Source: Chloroflexota bacterium (GTDB lineage: Bacteria; Chloroflexota; Anaerolineae; Anaerolineales; Villigracilaceae). Taken from it: a stretch of DNA of 62,608 bases. Where the stretch lies: the NCBI GenBank assembly GCA_029782225.1, contig JAKOVF010000404.1:1-62608 (forward strand), in the 5' to 3' direction. The notes beneath the pieces are model-generated. The model did no database searches and was not told the origin of the DNA. It saw nothing but the letters and a program-made list of their open reading frames with translations. Both the position numbers and the translations under genes were made by a program. Below, one piece after another: positions 1 to 7,185 of this stretch; positions within the stretch are counted from its first letter, which is position 1; every line of letters begins with the position of its first letter.

Positions 1-351
1 GCTCTTCACTCAGCAAAGGCGGGGAACCGTCTAAACGGGATCGGGCGAACGGTCCAGGAAGAAGCGAAAAAGCACGGATTCAACGTCATCTACGATTTGA
101 CGGGACATGGCATCGGTCACAAGCTGCACGAAGAGCCGAGTGAAATCCTCAATTATTTCAACCCGGCTGACAAGCGCATCCTGAACGATGGCCTGGTCCT
201 GGCGATCGAACCGTTCCTGACCACGGGAATCGGGCGGGTCGTTCAGGAGCGGGACGGCTGGTCCCTTCGCACGGTAGACAGCACCGTTGCCGCGCAGTTC
301 GAGCACACGATCATCGTCACCAAGAACGAGCCGATCATTCTTACGCTGTAA
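1..351 (+). CDS. map: Methionine aminopeptidase type I, C-terminal part (5' truncated by window)
   Basis: The frame is open from base 1 and ends with TAA at 349-351, leaving about 116 residues of a protein usually near 250. The visible part has the type I MetAP signatures: the metal-binding His in TGHGIGHKLHEEPSE, the metal-ligand Glu in the AIEPFLTTG segment, and the last metal-binding Glu in AQFEHTIIVT. The enzyme removes the initiator Met from nascent cytosolic proteins using two divalent metal ions. The start lies outside the window. A strong hairpin terminator follows 11 nt after the stop. Confidence 0.93.
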   Translation, partial: ALHSAKAGNRLNGIGRTVQEEAKKHGFNVIYDLTGHGIGHKLHEEPSEILNYFNPADKRILNDGLVLAIEPFLTTGIGRVVQERDGWSLRTVDSTVAAQFEHTIIVTKNEPIILTL

Positions 352-362
352 CCTACAAGCAC

Positions 363-422
363 CGTCCCGAAGGTTCGTTCTATGCATGAGCACCGTGCAG
401 CCCAAACCTTCGGGACGTTTTT
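363..422 (+). terminator. Rho-independent terminator after map
   Basis: A perfect 13-bp stem (363-375 with 405-417), a 29-nt loop and a T-run at 418-422 directly follow the map stop codon. Confidence 0.8.
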
Positions 423-462
423 CCCTAGCCAAAGGAACTATCCTTGCGGCCCGATTTTTGGC

Positions 463-491
463 TTGACAGTCCGTTTTCGCAGGGGTAAACC
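463..491 (+). promoter_or_regulatory. Candidate sigma-70 promoter for the SDR/QueA-like pair
   Basis: A perfect -35 TTGACA (463-468), a 17-nt spacer and TAAACC (486-491) as a weak -10. The only gene downstream on this strand is the SDR at 580, and the palindrome at 524-556 lies in the leader. The -10 is poor, so the call rests mainly on the -35 and the spacing. Confidence 0.45.
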
Positions 492-523
492 TTTAGGAGA
501 AATTCTCGTCCAATTAACGGTAC

Positions 524-556
524 AGGTGACAGTCACCTGGCAGGTGACTGTCACCT
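524..556. repeat. Nested palindrome in the SDR leader
   Basis: AGGTGACAGTCACCT (524-538) is itself a 15-nt palindrome around one base. It is followed after 3 nt by its exact reverse complement (542-556), giving a perfect 15-bp hairpin. There is no T-run. It sits 24 nt upstream of the SDR start and could be an operator, an RNA hairpin or a dispersed repeat. A related inverted repeat lies at 21641-21712. Confidence 0.75.
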
Positions 557-579
557 CGGCACTAATCTCAGAGGTGAAA

Positions 580-1272
580 ATGAAGAATGCTTTGATTACC
601 GGTGCATCGCGTGGACTGGGCCTTGCGTTGGCCCAGCGGCTGGCTAAAAAAGGCTGGGGGCTGATCATCGACGCACGCGAGGAGAACGCCCTGGAAGCCG
701 TCCGCGCCGAACTTTCGGGGATGACAAACGTTGTCGCGGTTCCCGGTAATGTAACCAACAAAACGCATCGCAAGACCCTGGTCAACGAGGCCCTCAAAAT
801 GGGCGGCCTCGACGCGCTGGTCAACAACGCCAGCTATCTCGGTCCCAGCCCGCAGCCTCCCCTGCTGGAATATCCAATCAAAGTTTTCGAGAAGGTCTAT
901 CAGACGAACGTTGTGGCGCCGCTGGCCTTGATCCAGGGATTACATAAAGTGTTGAGGCCGAATGCCTGCATCATCAACATCACCAGCGATGCCGGCATGG
1001 AAGCTTATCCCGGCTGGGGCGGCTATGGCTCCAGCAAGGCCGCGCTCGAACATCTCTCTCACATTCTGGCGGAAGAAAACCCGTCTCTGCGCGTCTACTG
1101 GGTTGACCCCGGCGACATGCGCACGCAAATGCAGCAGGAAGCTTTTCCCGATGAAGATATCAGTGACCGGCCCCTGCCTGAGGAAAGCGTACCGGGGTTG
1201 ATCGACCTGATCGAAGGCGAACGTCTTTCCGGCCGCTATCAGGCCCGCCAGGCAGCCGAGGTGAAAGGATGA
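580..1272 (+). CDS. Short-chain dehydrogenase/reductase (SDR) family oxidoreductase
   Basis: A 230-residue protein with classical SDR features in order: the Rossmann dinucleotide-binding motif TGASRGLG (about residues 7-14), NNAS near residue 88, a catalytic Ser in ITSDAG, YGSSK (the YxxxK catalytic pair) and PGDMRT. It should be a cytosolic NAD(P)-dependent oxidoreductase; the substrate is not evident. The ATG at 580 is preferred over upstream in-frame starts because GAGGTG at 571-576 is a good ribosome-binding site and homology to the fold begins at once. The QueA-like gene follows after 6 nt, so the two are probably co-transcribed. Confidence 0.88.
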   Translation: MKNALITGASRGLGLALAQRLAKKGWGLIIDAREENALEAVRAELSGMTNVVAVPGNVTNKTHRKTLVNEALKMGGLDALVNNASYLGPSPQPPLLEYPIKVFEKVYQTNVVAPLALIQGLHKVLRPNACIINITSDAGMEAYPGWGGYGSSKAALEHLSHILAEENPSLRVYWVDPGDMRTQMQQEAFPDEDISDRPLPEESVPGLIDLIEGERLSGRYQARQAAEVKG

Positions 1273-1278
1273 GTCCTG

Positions 1279-2352
1279 ATGACGCCTGTGACCACCGCCA
1301 TCGAGTTTTCTCTTCCGCCTGAACTCGAAGCCAGTGAACCGCCGGAAGCGCGCGGATTGCGGCGTGACCAGGTCCGCTTGATGGTTTCGAATTACGTAAC
1401 CGATCAAATCCGTCACGCGCGCTTTCATGACTTGCCCGATTTTTTGAACGAGGGCGATCTGATTGTGCTCAATACAAGCCGCACGCGAAACGCGGCCGTG
1501 ATGGCAATACGCTCGGATGGAACTCCGCTCGAGCTGCATCTCTCCACACATCTGGATGAAGGTCTGTGGACAGTGGAAGTCCGTTCGATGGACCAGGCCG
1601 GCAAGACGAAACATTTCGACGATGCACAGGTGGGCGAAATTCTGAGTCTGCCAGATGGAGCCACTGCCATCCTGCAGGGTCCGTACATCAGCGATTGCGA
1701 CGCCGATTCGCCGCCCTCTGAAACCTTGTGGGCTGCAAAGGTCAGCCTGCCTGTGTCTGTGGATGAGTATCTGGCGCGCCATGGTTTTCCGATCAAATAC
1801 AACTACATCAAAAACGCGTGGCCGCTCGACTATTACCAGACCGTCTACGCCACCGAAAGCGGGAGCGCCGAAATGCCATCGGCAGGGCGCCCTTTTACAG
1901 CGGAGCTGCTCAACCAACTGACATCCAGAGGGATTCAGATCGCCCCTTTGATCCTGCATACCGGCGTCTCGAACATCGAATCTCATGAACCGCCTTACAA
2001 GGAATTCTATCGAATGTCAGAGGAGACCGCGCGACTGGTCAACGAGACTCGCGCGGCGGGCAAACGCATCATCGCAGTGGGCACGACGGTCGTGCGCGCC
2101 CTGGAAACTGTGACCGATGTTCGAGGCAATGTCCACGCTGGAGAAGGCTGGACCTGCCTCGTGGTCCAGCCGCCGCACAGGCTGAGAGTCGTCAACTCTC
2201 TGTTGACCGGTATGCATGAACCCAAGGCATCCCATCTCGCCATTTTGGAAACGCTGGCCGGGCTGTCGCATGTCAAACTGGCCTATGAAGAAGCGTTGAG
2301 GCAGGGATACCTCTGGCATGAATTCGGGGATTTGCATTTGATAACGGCTTGA
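1279..2352 (+). CDS. QueA-like S-adenosylmethionine:tRNA ribosyltransferase-isomerase family protein
   Basis: 357 residues, near the usual QueA length. QueA-like landmarks are the N-terminal segment around LPDFLNEGDLIVLNTSRTRNA, GRPFTAELL, ESHEPPYKEFYRM, AVGTTVVRALET, and a C-terminal EFGDLHLI in the place of the usual SYGDAMLI. Family members add the epoxycyclopentane part of queuosine to tRNA from SAM. The usual catalytic stretch with LHVGxGTFxPV is replaced by LILHTGVSNIESHE, so this is a divergent paralog whose reaction is uncertain. It is placed 6 nt after the SDR. Ends just before the RRM gene leader. Confidence 0.72.
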   Translation: MTPVTTAIEFSLPPELEASEPPEARGLRRDQVRLMVSNYVTDQIRHARFHDLPDFLNEGDLIVLNTSRTRNAAVMAIRSDGTPLELHLSTHLDEGLWTVEVRSMDQAGKTKHFDDAQVGEILSLPDGATAILQGPYISDCDADSPPSETLWAAKVSLPVSVDEYLARHGFPIKYNYIKNAWPLDYYQTVYATESGSAEMPSAGRPFTAELLNQLTSRGIQIAPLILHTGVSNIESHEPPYKEFYRMSEETARLVNETRAAGKRIIAVGTTVVRALETVTDVRGNVHAGEGWTCLVVQPPHRLRVVNSLLTGMHEPKASHLAILETLAGLSHVKLAYEEALRQGYLWHEFGDLHLITA

Positions 2353-2382
2353 GGAGGGTGCGACGCACTCGCGCCTTCCCTG

Positions 2383-2391
2383 TGATATACT
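2383..2391 (+). promoter_or_regulatory. Extended -10 promoter with a long leader for the RRM gene
   Basis: TG-A-TATACT at 2383-2391 matches an extended -10. No good -35 is visible. Transcription from here would leave a leader of about 98 nt before the RRM start, long compared with other genes here, as is common for cold-induced RNA-binding proteins. Confidence 0.45.
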
Positions 2392-2495
2392 GACCTCATC
2401 GTCAACAGGTTTGGTGATTCTCTCCGGGGGATCGTCTGACGCCTGATCTATGCATGCCCGCTTGATGGATGGTGGGCACTGTTTCTAGGAGAACT

Positions 2496-2831
2496 ATGGA
2501 ATCGAAGTTGTACGTTGGAAATCTGGCCTATTCCACCACGGAAGATGACCTGCGGGCACTGTTCGCTCAGGCTGGGACAGTTACCTCGGTGGCGCTCATC
2601 AAGGACCGTGACAGCGGTCAATCGAAGGGCTTTGCCTTTGTGGAGATGGGCAATCAGGCGGAAGCAGAAAAGGCCATCAGCATGTTCAATGGCACGCAGA
2701 TGAAAGACCGCGAACTGAAGGTTAACCTGGCTCGTCCCCGCGAAGAGCGCGGCGGTGGTGGTTTTGGCAGCAACCGCGGCAGTGGACACACCCGGCGCCC
2801 GCCACAACGCGGTGGCAACAAGCGCTACTAA
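2496..2831 (+). CDS. Single-RRM RNA-binding protein with Gly/Arg-rich tail
   Basis: 111 residues. One RNA recognition motif spans about residues 3-80, with RNP2 as LYVGNL and RNP1 as KGFAFVEM. The tail is Gly/Arg-rich (REERGGGGFGSNRG and RRPPQRGG), typical of bacterial and cyanobacterial Rbp proteins that bind RNA and often respond to cold. The ATG at 2496 is chosen because AGGAG (2487-2491) precedes it at good spacing; the in-frame upstream ATG does not fit. A terminator follows at 2852. Likely a monocistronic gene. Confidence 0.93.
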   Translation: MESKLYVGNLAYSTTEDDLRALFAQAGTVTSVALIKDRDSGQSKGFAFVEMGNQAEAEKAISMFNGTQMKDRELKVNLARPREERGGGGFGSNRGSGHTRRPPQRGGNKRY

Positions 2832-2851
2832 TCCTCATTCATTGGCGAATG

Positions 2852-2882
2852 CTCCCTGAATTCCAATTCGGGGAGTTTTTTT
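2852..2882 (+). terminator. Rho-independent terminator after the RRM gene
   Basis: A 10-bp stem with one mismatch (2852-2861 with 2866-2875) and a short loop is followed by a run of seven T (2876-2882). It lies 20 nt after the RRM stop. Confidence 0.8.
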
Positions 2883-2897
2883 ATTCTGTGTTTCAGT

Positions 2898-2903
2898 TAC
2901 AAT
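2898..2903 (+). promoter_or_regulatory. -10 box (TACAAT) of the PepE-like gene
   Basis: TACAAT lies 14 nt before the ATG at 2918, with no ribosome-binding site between. This predicts a leader of only a few nucleotides. Confidence 0.5.
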
Positions 2904-2917
2904 GGCTGAAACAACTT

Positions 2918-3595
2918 ATGCACCTGCATCTATTTTCCTCTCCCGGCGACGATCTCTCCTATATCATCGAAGCAAGCCGAGCGTATCTTGAAGATAAGCC
3001 GAATGCAACGGTGGCCTATTTACCGCTTGCGTCCTTATATGCCGAGCGCTGGCTGGCAGCGACCGAGGACGCCTTCAAGAATCTGGCTCAGGTGGAAACG
3101 GTCAATGCAGAGTTGATGACTCAACGGGAAATTGAGGATATTATCCGCCGCTGTTCGCTCGTGTATGTGCCGGGTGGAAACACGTTTCTGCTCAATCACC
3201 GGCTGCATGTCAGCGGCTTAATGCATTTTTTGCGAAAGAAAGTACAGGCGGGACTACCTTTTGTTGGATTTAGCGCAGGTGCGATCATCTGCGGGCCAAA
3301 CATCCTCACGTCCAGGGATATGAACACCGTTGGAACGTCGCACTTTGACGGATTGAACGTTACACCTTTTAACTTCTTTGCTCATTATGTCCTCGATGAT
3401 CACGGACAATCCCTGCACGATGAATGGCTCAGCGATTATCATTTTTTCAACGATAACCCTGTGATCATGCTGTGTGATGGATCCCATGTGCAGGTGGAAG
3501 GTAAGAAGACTACGCTCATCCGCGGCGAAGCATGGATTTTGCGGAAAGACCAGGAAAAAGCAAAACTGGACGAAGGACAGGCAATTACACCTTAG
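2918..3595 (+). CDS. Peptidase family S51 (dipeptidase E / cyanophycinase-like)
   Basis: 225 residues, matching PepE size. The nucleophile elbow GFSAGAI (Ser) and the preceding YVPGGNTF segment are typical of S51 Ser peptidases with a class I glutamine-amidotransferase-like fold, and DGSHVQVEG near the end fits the family. PepE cleaves Asp-X dipeptides in the cytosol; the actual substrate here is unknown. ATG 2918 is chosen over the upstream in-frame start at 2849 because the latter would lie inside the preceding terminator, and because TACAAT (2898-2903) lies just upstream. The next gene's ribosome-binding site overlaps the stop codon. Confidence 0.85.
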   Translation: MHLHLFSSPGDDLSYIIEASRAYLEDKPNATVAYLPLASLYAERWLAATEDAFKNLAQVETVNAELMTQREIEDIIRRCSLVYVPGGNTFLLNHRLHVSGLMHFLRKKVQAGLPFVGFSAGAIICGPNILTSRDMNTVGTSHFDGLNVTPFNFFAHYVLDDHGQSLHDEWLSDYHFFNDNPVIMLCDGSHVQVEGKKTTLIRGEAWILRKDQEKAKLDEGQAITP

Positions 3596-3604
3596 GAGTT
3601 GACC

Positions 3605-4105
3605 ATGACAGAGCAATGGATGCCCAAAGACAAAGATGAATTAATGGCTGCGATCGACCGCGAGTGGAAGCTTCTCATGAGTGTTGTTGATAAACTAACT
3701 CCCGAGCAATTGGTCGAGCTAGACGAAGGCGGCTGGGCACCCAAAGATAACCTTGCCCATCTTTCAGAGTGGATGAACGTCCTGATGGGCTATCACATGG
3801 ATCGCCAGCCCGCGCATGAAGTCATGCACCTGACGCCGGACATCACCAGGGAATGGGATTTTGAGAAGATGAACCAGGTCCTGTTCGAACGCCATCGGCT
3901 GCAGCCGACAGAGGACGTTCTCATCGAACTCCAACGTACCTATGAGAAGCTCATCAATAAACTAAATAATACATCCTGGGATGACTTGATGAAGCCGCGC
4001 CGCGACGATGACCCGGAGAAGCAGCCTGTTTTATTATGGGTGTTGGGCGATACGACAGAACATTTCCAGGAACATCGCGAGACGATCGAAAAGTCCTTGC
4101 GCTAA
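3605..4105 (+). CDS. ClbS/DfsB-like four-helix-bundle protein
   Basis: 166 residues, mostly helical, with DinB/ClbS-type segments WAPKDNLAHLSEWMN (including the family His) and LGDTTEHFQEHRE near the C-terminus. Members of this DUF1706 group include ClbS, the colibactin self-resistance protein, but most are uncharacterised and there is no colibactin-like cluster here, so resistance should not be assumed. GGAG overlapping the stop of the previous gene (3595-3598) sets the ATG at 3605; translation is probably coupled to the PepE-like gene. Confidence 0.8.
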   Translation: MTEQWMPKDKDELMAAIDREWKLLMSVVDKLTPEQLVELDEGGWAPKDNLAHLSEWMNVLMGYHMDRQPAHEVMHLTPDITREWDFEKMNQVLFERHRLQPTEDVLIELQRTYEKLINKLNNTSWDDLMKPRRDDDPEKQPVLLWVLGDTTEHFQEHRETIEKSLR

Positions 4106-4107
4106 CT

Positions 4108-4159
4108 CCGCTGGTCTCGATACGCCCTCAGCTTCCGCTTCAGGCTACTCGACCACCGG
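4108..4159. repeat. Dispersed imperfect inverted repeat (GGTCTCGATACGCC...CTACTCGACCACC type)
   Basis: The left end CCGCTGGTCTCGATACGCC and right end GCTACTCGACCACCGG form imperfect inverted arms around a short centre. It lies between convergent genes and may serve as a terminator for both. Similar repeats are common in environmental bacterial genomes (recalled, not searched). Confidence 0.55.
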
Positions 4160-4174
4160 TGACGATATCATCGC

Positions 4175-4558
4175 TTACTCGTCCCCATCACTCCCACCTT
4201 CCCCTAAATCCGGCAGCGCGGACTCGATCTCTTCCGGCGATTGTCCTGCCTCCAGCCTGTCCACCACATCATCGAATTCGGGCGGCACATCCTCGCCCAT
4301 TTCTTTTCCCATTTTGCGCATCATCTTTCCGAGCGCCTTCGGGTTATTTTCCAGGCCTTCCATGCCGGAGAAATCGTCCGCCATAGAGTCCATGCGGCTC
4401 TCCTCTGTTTTCGCAATACGGACCTTCGTCAGGCGGCGGCGTACATCCCTGCTCCCGCAGTGGATGCAGGTCACTTCCTTTTTCCCATATTCCGCATAGG
4501 TCAGGAAAATGTCAAAGCGTTGGTTGCATTTTTGGCAGATAAAATCGTAAGTAGGCAT
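4175..4558 (-). CDS. FmdB family zinc-ribbon protein
   Basis: 127 residues. The N-terminal zinc ribbon has the FmdB pattern MPTYDFICQKC followed about 20 residues later by CIHCGS, giving two CxxC knuckles. The rest is a charged, acidic tail ending GEGGSDGDE, longer than in minimal FmdB proteins. FmdB proteins are small putative regulatory proteins of unknown exact role. The gene is read towards the ClbS-like gene (convergent). The start has no ribosome-binding site; a TAAAAT -10 sits 6 nt upstream, pointing to a leaderless transcript. Confidence 0.85.
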   Translation of the reverse strand: MPTYDFICQKCNQRFDIFLTYAEYGKKEVTCIHCGSRDVRRRLTKVRIAKTEESRMDSMADDFSGMEGLENNPKALGKMMRKMGKEMGEDVPPEFDDVVDRLEAGQSPEEIESALPDLGEGGSDGDE

Positions 4559-4564
4559 ACAGCT

Positions 4565-4570
4565 ATTTTA
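4565..4570 (-). promoter_or_regulatory. -10 box of leaderless fmdB-like gene
   Basis: Read on the minus strand, TAAAAT is followed by exactly 6 nt and then the ATG at 4558. There is no Shine-Dalgarno sequence. Confidence 0.6.
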
Positions 4571-4684
4571 ACCGAATCAGGCTGGAGGGCGGAAGGAGGC
4601 GGATTCTGTCAACTTGCACCCCGCTCGCTCGCAACGTGCCGCACATCGTCCCGACCCGCACCTGCGTTCGGTGCAGGTGTAGCC

Positions 4685-4742
4685 CGAAGCAATCACCGCG
4701 CCTGAACAGGAGATTGCTTCGCAGCGTGCGCTCGCAATGACA
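4685..4742. repeat. Partial copy of the GTCATTGCGAG...CTCGCAATGAC dispersed repeat
   Basis: Contains the family core CGAAGCAATC ... GGAGATTGCTTCG and the right terminus GCTCGCAATGACA. The left terminus is degenerate. It lies just upstream of the gmk promoter. Confidence 0.7.
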
Positions 4743-4760
4743 CAGGCGAAATGCGTTTGG

Positions 4761-4766
4761 TACAAT
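4761..4766 (+). promoter_or_regulatory. gmk: -10 box of leaderless gmk
   Basis: TACAAT is followed by 6 nt and ATG (4773). AAAGGA directly abuts the ATG and is too close to act as a ribosome-binding site. Confidence 0.6.
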
Positions 4767-4772
4767 AAAGGA

Positions 4773-5390
4773 ATGTCCTCCCCGTTTAATTTACAACAAC
4801 CCAGTCCCTTACTGATCGTCATTTCCGGGCCATCCGGCGCGGGCAAAGACACTGTGATGCAGCGGATGCAGGAGCGCGGCCTGCCGTTCCACTTTGTAGT
4901 GACCGCCAACACGCGGCCTAAACGCGAGAATGAGATACACGGCCGGGATTATTTTTTCATCTCCAAGGAAGAGTTCGCCCGCATGATCGAACAGGATGAG
5001 TTGATCGAATACGCCATCGTGTATGGCGATTACAAGGGCATCCCGAAGGCGCAGGTGCGCGAGGCGCTGGCCAGCGGCAAGGATGTGGTCATGCGGCTCG
5101 ATGTGCAGGGCGCGGAAACCGTGCGCAAACTGGCAAATGAGGCTCTGTTGATCTTCATTGCGCCGGAAAACGAAGATGAACTCGAACGACGGCTGCGCGA
5201 CCGGAAAACGGAGTCTGATGATTCGCTGGCCATACGTATTGCCACTGCGCGCAAGGAATTCCTGCGTATTGAACAATTCGATTACATCATCGTCAACCGT
5301 GACTTTCACCTCGACGATACGGTGGATAAAGTGCGCGCCATCATCCAGGCGGAACATCTGAAGGTCAAACATCGTAAGGTGGATCTATGA
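4773..5390 (+). CDS. gmk: Guanylate kinase
   Basis: 205 residues, the standard size. The P-loop GPSGAGKDT is at about residues 19-27, followed by the GMP-binding region with TANTRPKRENEIHGRDYFF and YGDYKGIP, and the lid with RLRDRKTESDDSLAIR. It phosphorylates GMP to GDP with ATP in the cytosol. The ATG at 4773 is preferred over 4737 because the P-loop then sits at the usual distance and a TACAAT -10 lies 6 nt upstream. The stop overlaps the start of the rhomboid gene by 4 nt (ATGA), so the two are translationally coupled. Confidence 0.96.
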   Translation: MSSPFNLQQPSPLLIVISGPSGAGKDTVMQRMQERGLPFHFVVTANTRPKRENEIHGRDYFFISKEEFARMIEQDELIEYAIVYGDYKGIPKAQVREALASGKDVVMRLDVQGAETVRKLANEALLIFIAPENEDELERRLRDRKTESDDSLAIRIATARKEFLRIEQFDYIIVNRDFHLDDTVDKVRAIIQAEHLKVKHRKVDL

Positions 5391-6160
5391 ACGAAGGACC
5401 CGCTTCTCCCTCCGTCCCGGAAGCTGGCGCGCCGCGCCCGGGCAGCGTCTCCGTTCGGCTTCCTTCCGGGAATTCGAACGTCACCTACGTAATTATTGGT
5501 ATCACTATTTTTGTATATCTTCTCCAGCTTCTCAGCGATTTTCTTCTAGGCTCCGACGTGCTGACGCAACTGGGGGCCAAAAGCAATGAGGCCATTCGGG
5601 CAGGCGAACTGTGGCGATTGATCACGCCGATCCTGCTGCATGGCCCGCCGTGGCACATCGGCTTCAACATGTACGCCTTATATGCCCTCGGCCGCGGACT
5701 GGAACGCCGCATGGGGCACGGCAGATTCCTTCTGCTTTATCTGCTGGCAGGTTTTGCCGGAAATGTCTTCTCCTTCCTAATCACGCCAGCCTCATCCGTT
5801 GGGGCATCTACCTCCATCTTTGGGCTGATCGCCGCGGAGGGAGTTTTCTTATATCAAAACCGTCGTCTGTTCGGCAAGGAATCGCGTCAGGCGATGAACA
5901 ATATCGTTTTTGTGATCCTGCTCAATTTGTTCATTGGCTTTTCCAGCAGCGGACTGATTGATAATTGGGGGCACGTTGGTGGATTACTGGGTGGAGCGAT
6001 CTTCACCTGGTTTGCCGGTCCGCTCTGGGAAGTGACGGGAATCTTCCCGGATCTGCATCTCAGCGACAAACGTGAGTTCCGCGATGTAATCGTAGGCACC
6101 GCAATGGTTGTAGTGATTTTCGGGGGATTTGCAGTCTGGAACATCCTCTTCAGAGCATAA
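5387..6160 (+). CDS. Rhomboid family intramembrane serine protease
   Basis: 257 residues with about six membrane helices and a Pro-rich cytosolic N-terminus of about 30 residues. Rhomboid landmarks are H90-xxx-N94 (HIGFN), the catalytic Ser141 in GASTSIFG (usual GxSGxxxG with the residue after Ser changed to Thr) and His196 in NWGHVGGLLGG. It cleaves transmembrane substrates within the membrane; the substrate is unknown. It overlaps gmk by 4 nt. A palindromic terminator follows and also serves the convergent permease gene. Confidence 0.92.
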   Translation: MNEGPASPSVPEAGAPRPGSVSVRLPSGNSNVTYVIIGITIFVYLLQLLSDFLLGSDVLTQLGAKSNEAIRAGELWRLITPILLHGPPWHIGFNMYALYALGRGLERRMGHGRFLLLYLLAGFAGNVFSFLITPASSVGASTSIFGLIAAEGVFLYQNRRLFGKESRQAMNNIVFVILLNLFIGFSSSGLIDNWGHVGGLLGGAIFTWFAGPLWEVTGIFPDLHLSDKREFRDVIVGTAMVVVIFGGFAVWNILFRA

Positions 6161-6162
6161 AA

Positions 6163-6190
6163 AAACGCCCGTCAGCACTGACGGGCGTTT
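6163..6190. terminator. Bidirectional rho-independent terminator
   Basis: The stem AAACGCCCGTCAG pairs perfectly with CTGACGGGCGTTT across a 2-nt spacer. A-tract on the left and T-run on the right serve both the rhomboid gene (plus) and the DppC-like gene (minus). Confidence 0.88.
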
Positions 6191-6213
6191 GGAATTCATT
6201 TCTTGTACGGCAA

Positions 6214-7176
6214 TTACAGATGCCGCTGACTGCGGGGGTCAAAGGCGTCGCGCAGACCATCGCCAAGCAGGTTGATACATAAAATAGTAAAGATGATGTA
6301 GAGGCTGGGGAAGACCCACATCCACCAGGCACCGCGCTGGATGAACGACTGGGCACTGGTCAGCATATTGCCCCAGGAAGCAGTCGGCGGCTGCACTCCA
6401 AGGCCAAGGAAGGATACATAGGCCTCATTCAGGATCGCACCGGCCAGTCCCAGCGTGGCGGAAACAATGATCGCACCCATTGTATTGGGGATGAGGTGCC
6501 GGAAGAAGATGCGCGCATCGCTTGCCCCAAGAGAGCGCGCCACAGAGATATAGTCCATTTCACGCAGCGAGAGCACATTGGCACGCACGATACGGGCAAG
6601 GTACATCCAGGAGGTCATTCCGATCACTATGATGACGATGCCCACGCTACCGCTGAAGCTGCGGCCAAACAGCGTAATGGTTTGAACGTCGCGCCCAAGA
6701 TACTTACCCAGCACGATCAACAGGAAAAGGGACGGAATGGAAAGCATCGCCTCGGTCACACGCATCAGGATCGCATCCACCCAGCCCCCATAATAGGCCG
6801 CAATCCCACCTATCAGAGAGCCGAGACTCACAGAGATCACAACCGCGAGCACGCCCACGACCAGTGAAATCTGACCGCCATAGATAATGCGGGAGAAGAT
6901 ATCACGTCCTGTGCTGTCTGTGCCCATCCAGTGTTCGGCACTCGGTCCACTTAGACGCGCCTGCAAATCCACCTGGTTCGCTCTGCGCTCCGGCAAAAGG
7001 ATCGAGCCTACAATGATAAAGGCAAGCAGGAGCAGAAAGCCAACACCTCCAATCATCGCCATACGATGTTTTCGGAAACGTCTCCAGATCAGTTGCTGCG
7101 GGGTCAGCGCAGGTCCAATCTCTTCACGCTTGAGCTGAGGGATATCGAGGGTGGTTGTATCTGTAGCCATGGTCAC
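6214..7176 (-). CDS. Peptide/oligosaccharide ABC transporter permease (DppC/OppC type)
   Basis: 320 residues. The N-terminal cytosolic segment and first membrane helix are followed by the DppC/OppC signature GTDSTGRDIFSRIIYGG and the coupling loop with ARSLGASDARIFFRHLIPN, which contacts the ATPase. It forms half of the membrane channel of a nickel/peptide/oligosaccharide-type importer. It is the last gene of a minus-strand set: binding protein, DppB-like, DppC-like. No ATPase gene is adjacent, so the importer probably uses an ATPase pair encoded elsewhere. Confidence 0.92.
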   Translation of the reverse strand: MTMATDTTTLDIPQLKREEIGPALTPQQLIWRRFRKHRMAMIGGVGFLLLLAFIIVGSILLPERRANQVDLQARLSGPSAEHWMGTDSTGRDIFSRIIYGGQISLVVGVLAVVISVSLGSLIGGIAAYYGGWVDAILMRVTEAMLSIPSLFLLIVLGKYLGRDVQTITLFGRSFSGSVGIVIIVIGMTSWMYLARIVRANVLSLREMDYISVARSLGASDARIFFRHLIPNTMGAIIVSATLGLAGAILNEAYVSFLGLGVQPPTASWGNMLTSAQSFIQRGAWWMWVFPSLYIIFTILCINLLGDGLRDAFDPRSQRHL

Positions 7177-7185
7177 TACTCCAAA

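Noticed and set aside
382..579. Longer N-terminus of the SDR protein
   Set aside because: It would translate the terminator, promoter and palindrome; the ATG at 580 has a good ribosome-binding site and begins the Rossmann fold.
2849..2917. Longer N-terminus of the PepE-like protein
   Set aside because: It would begin inside the terminator hairpin of the RRM gene and adds residues unlike the family.
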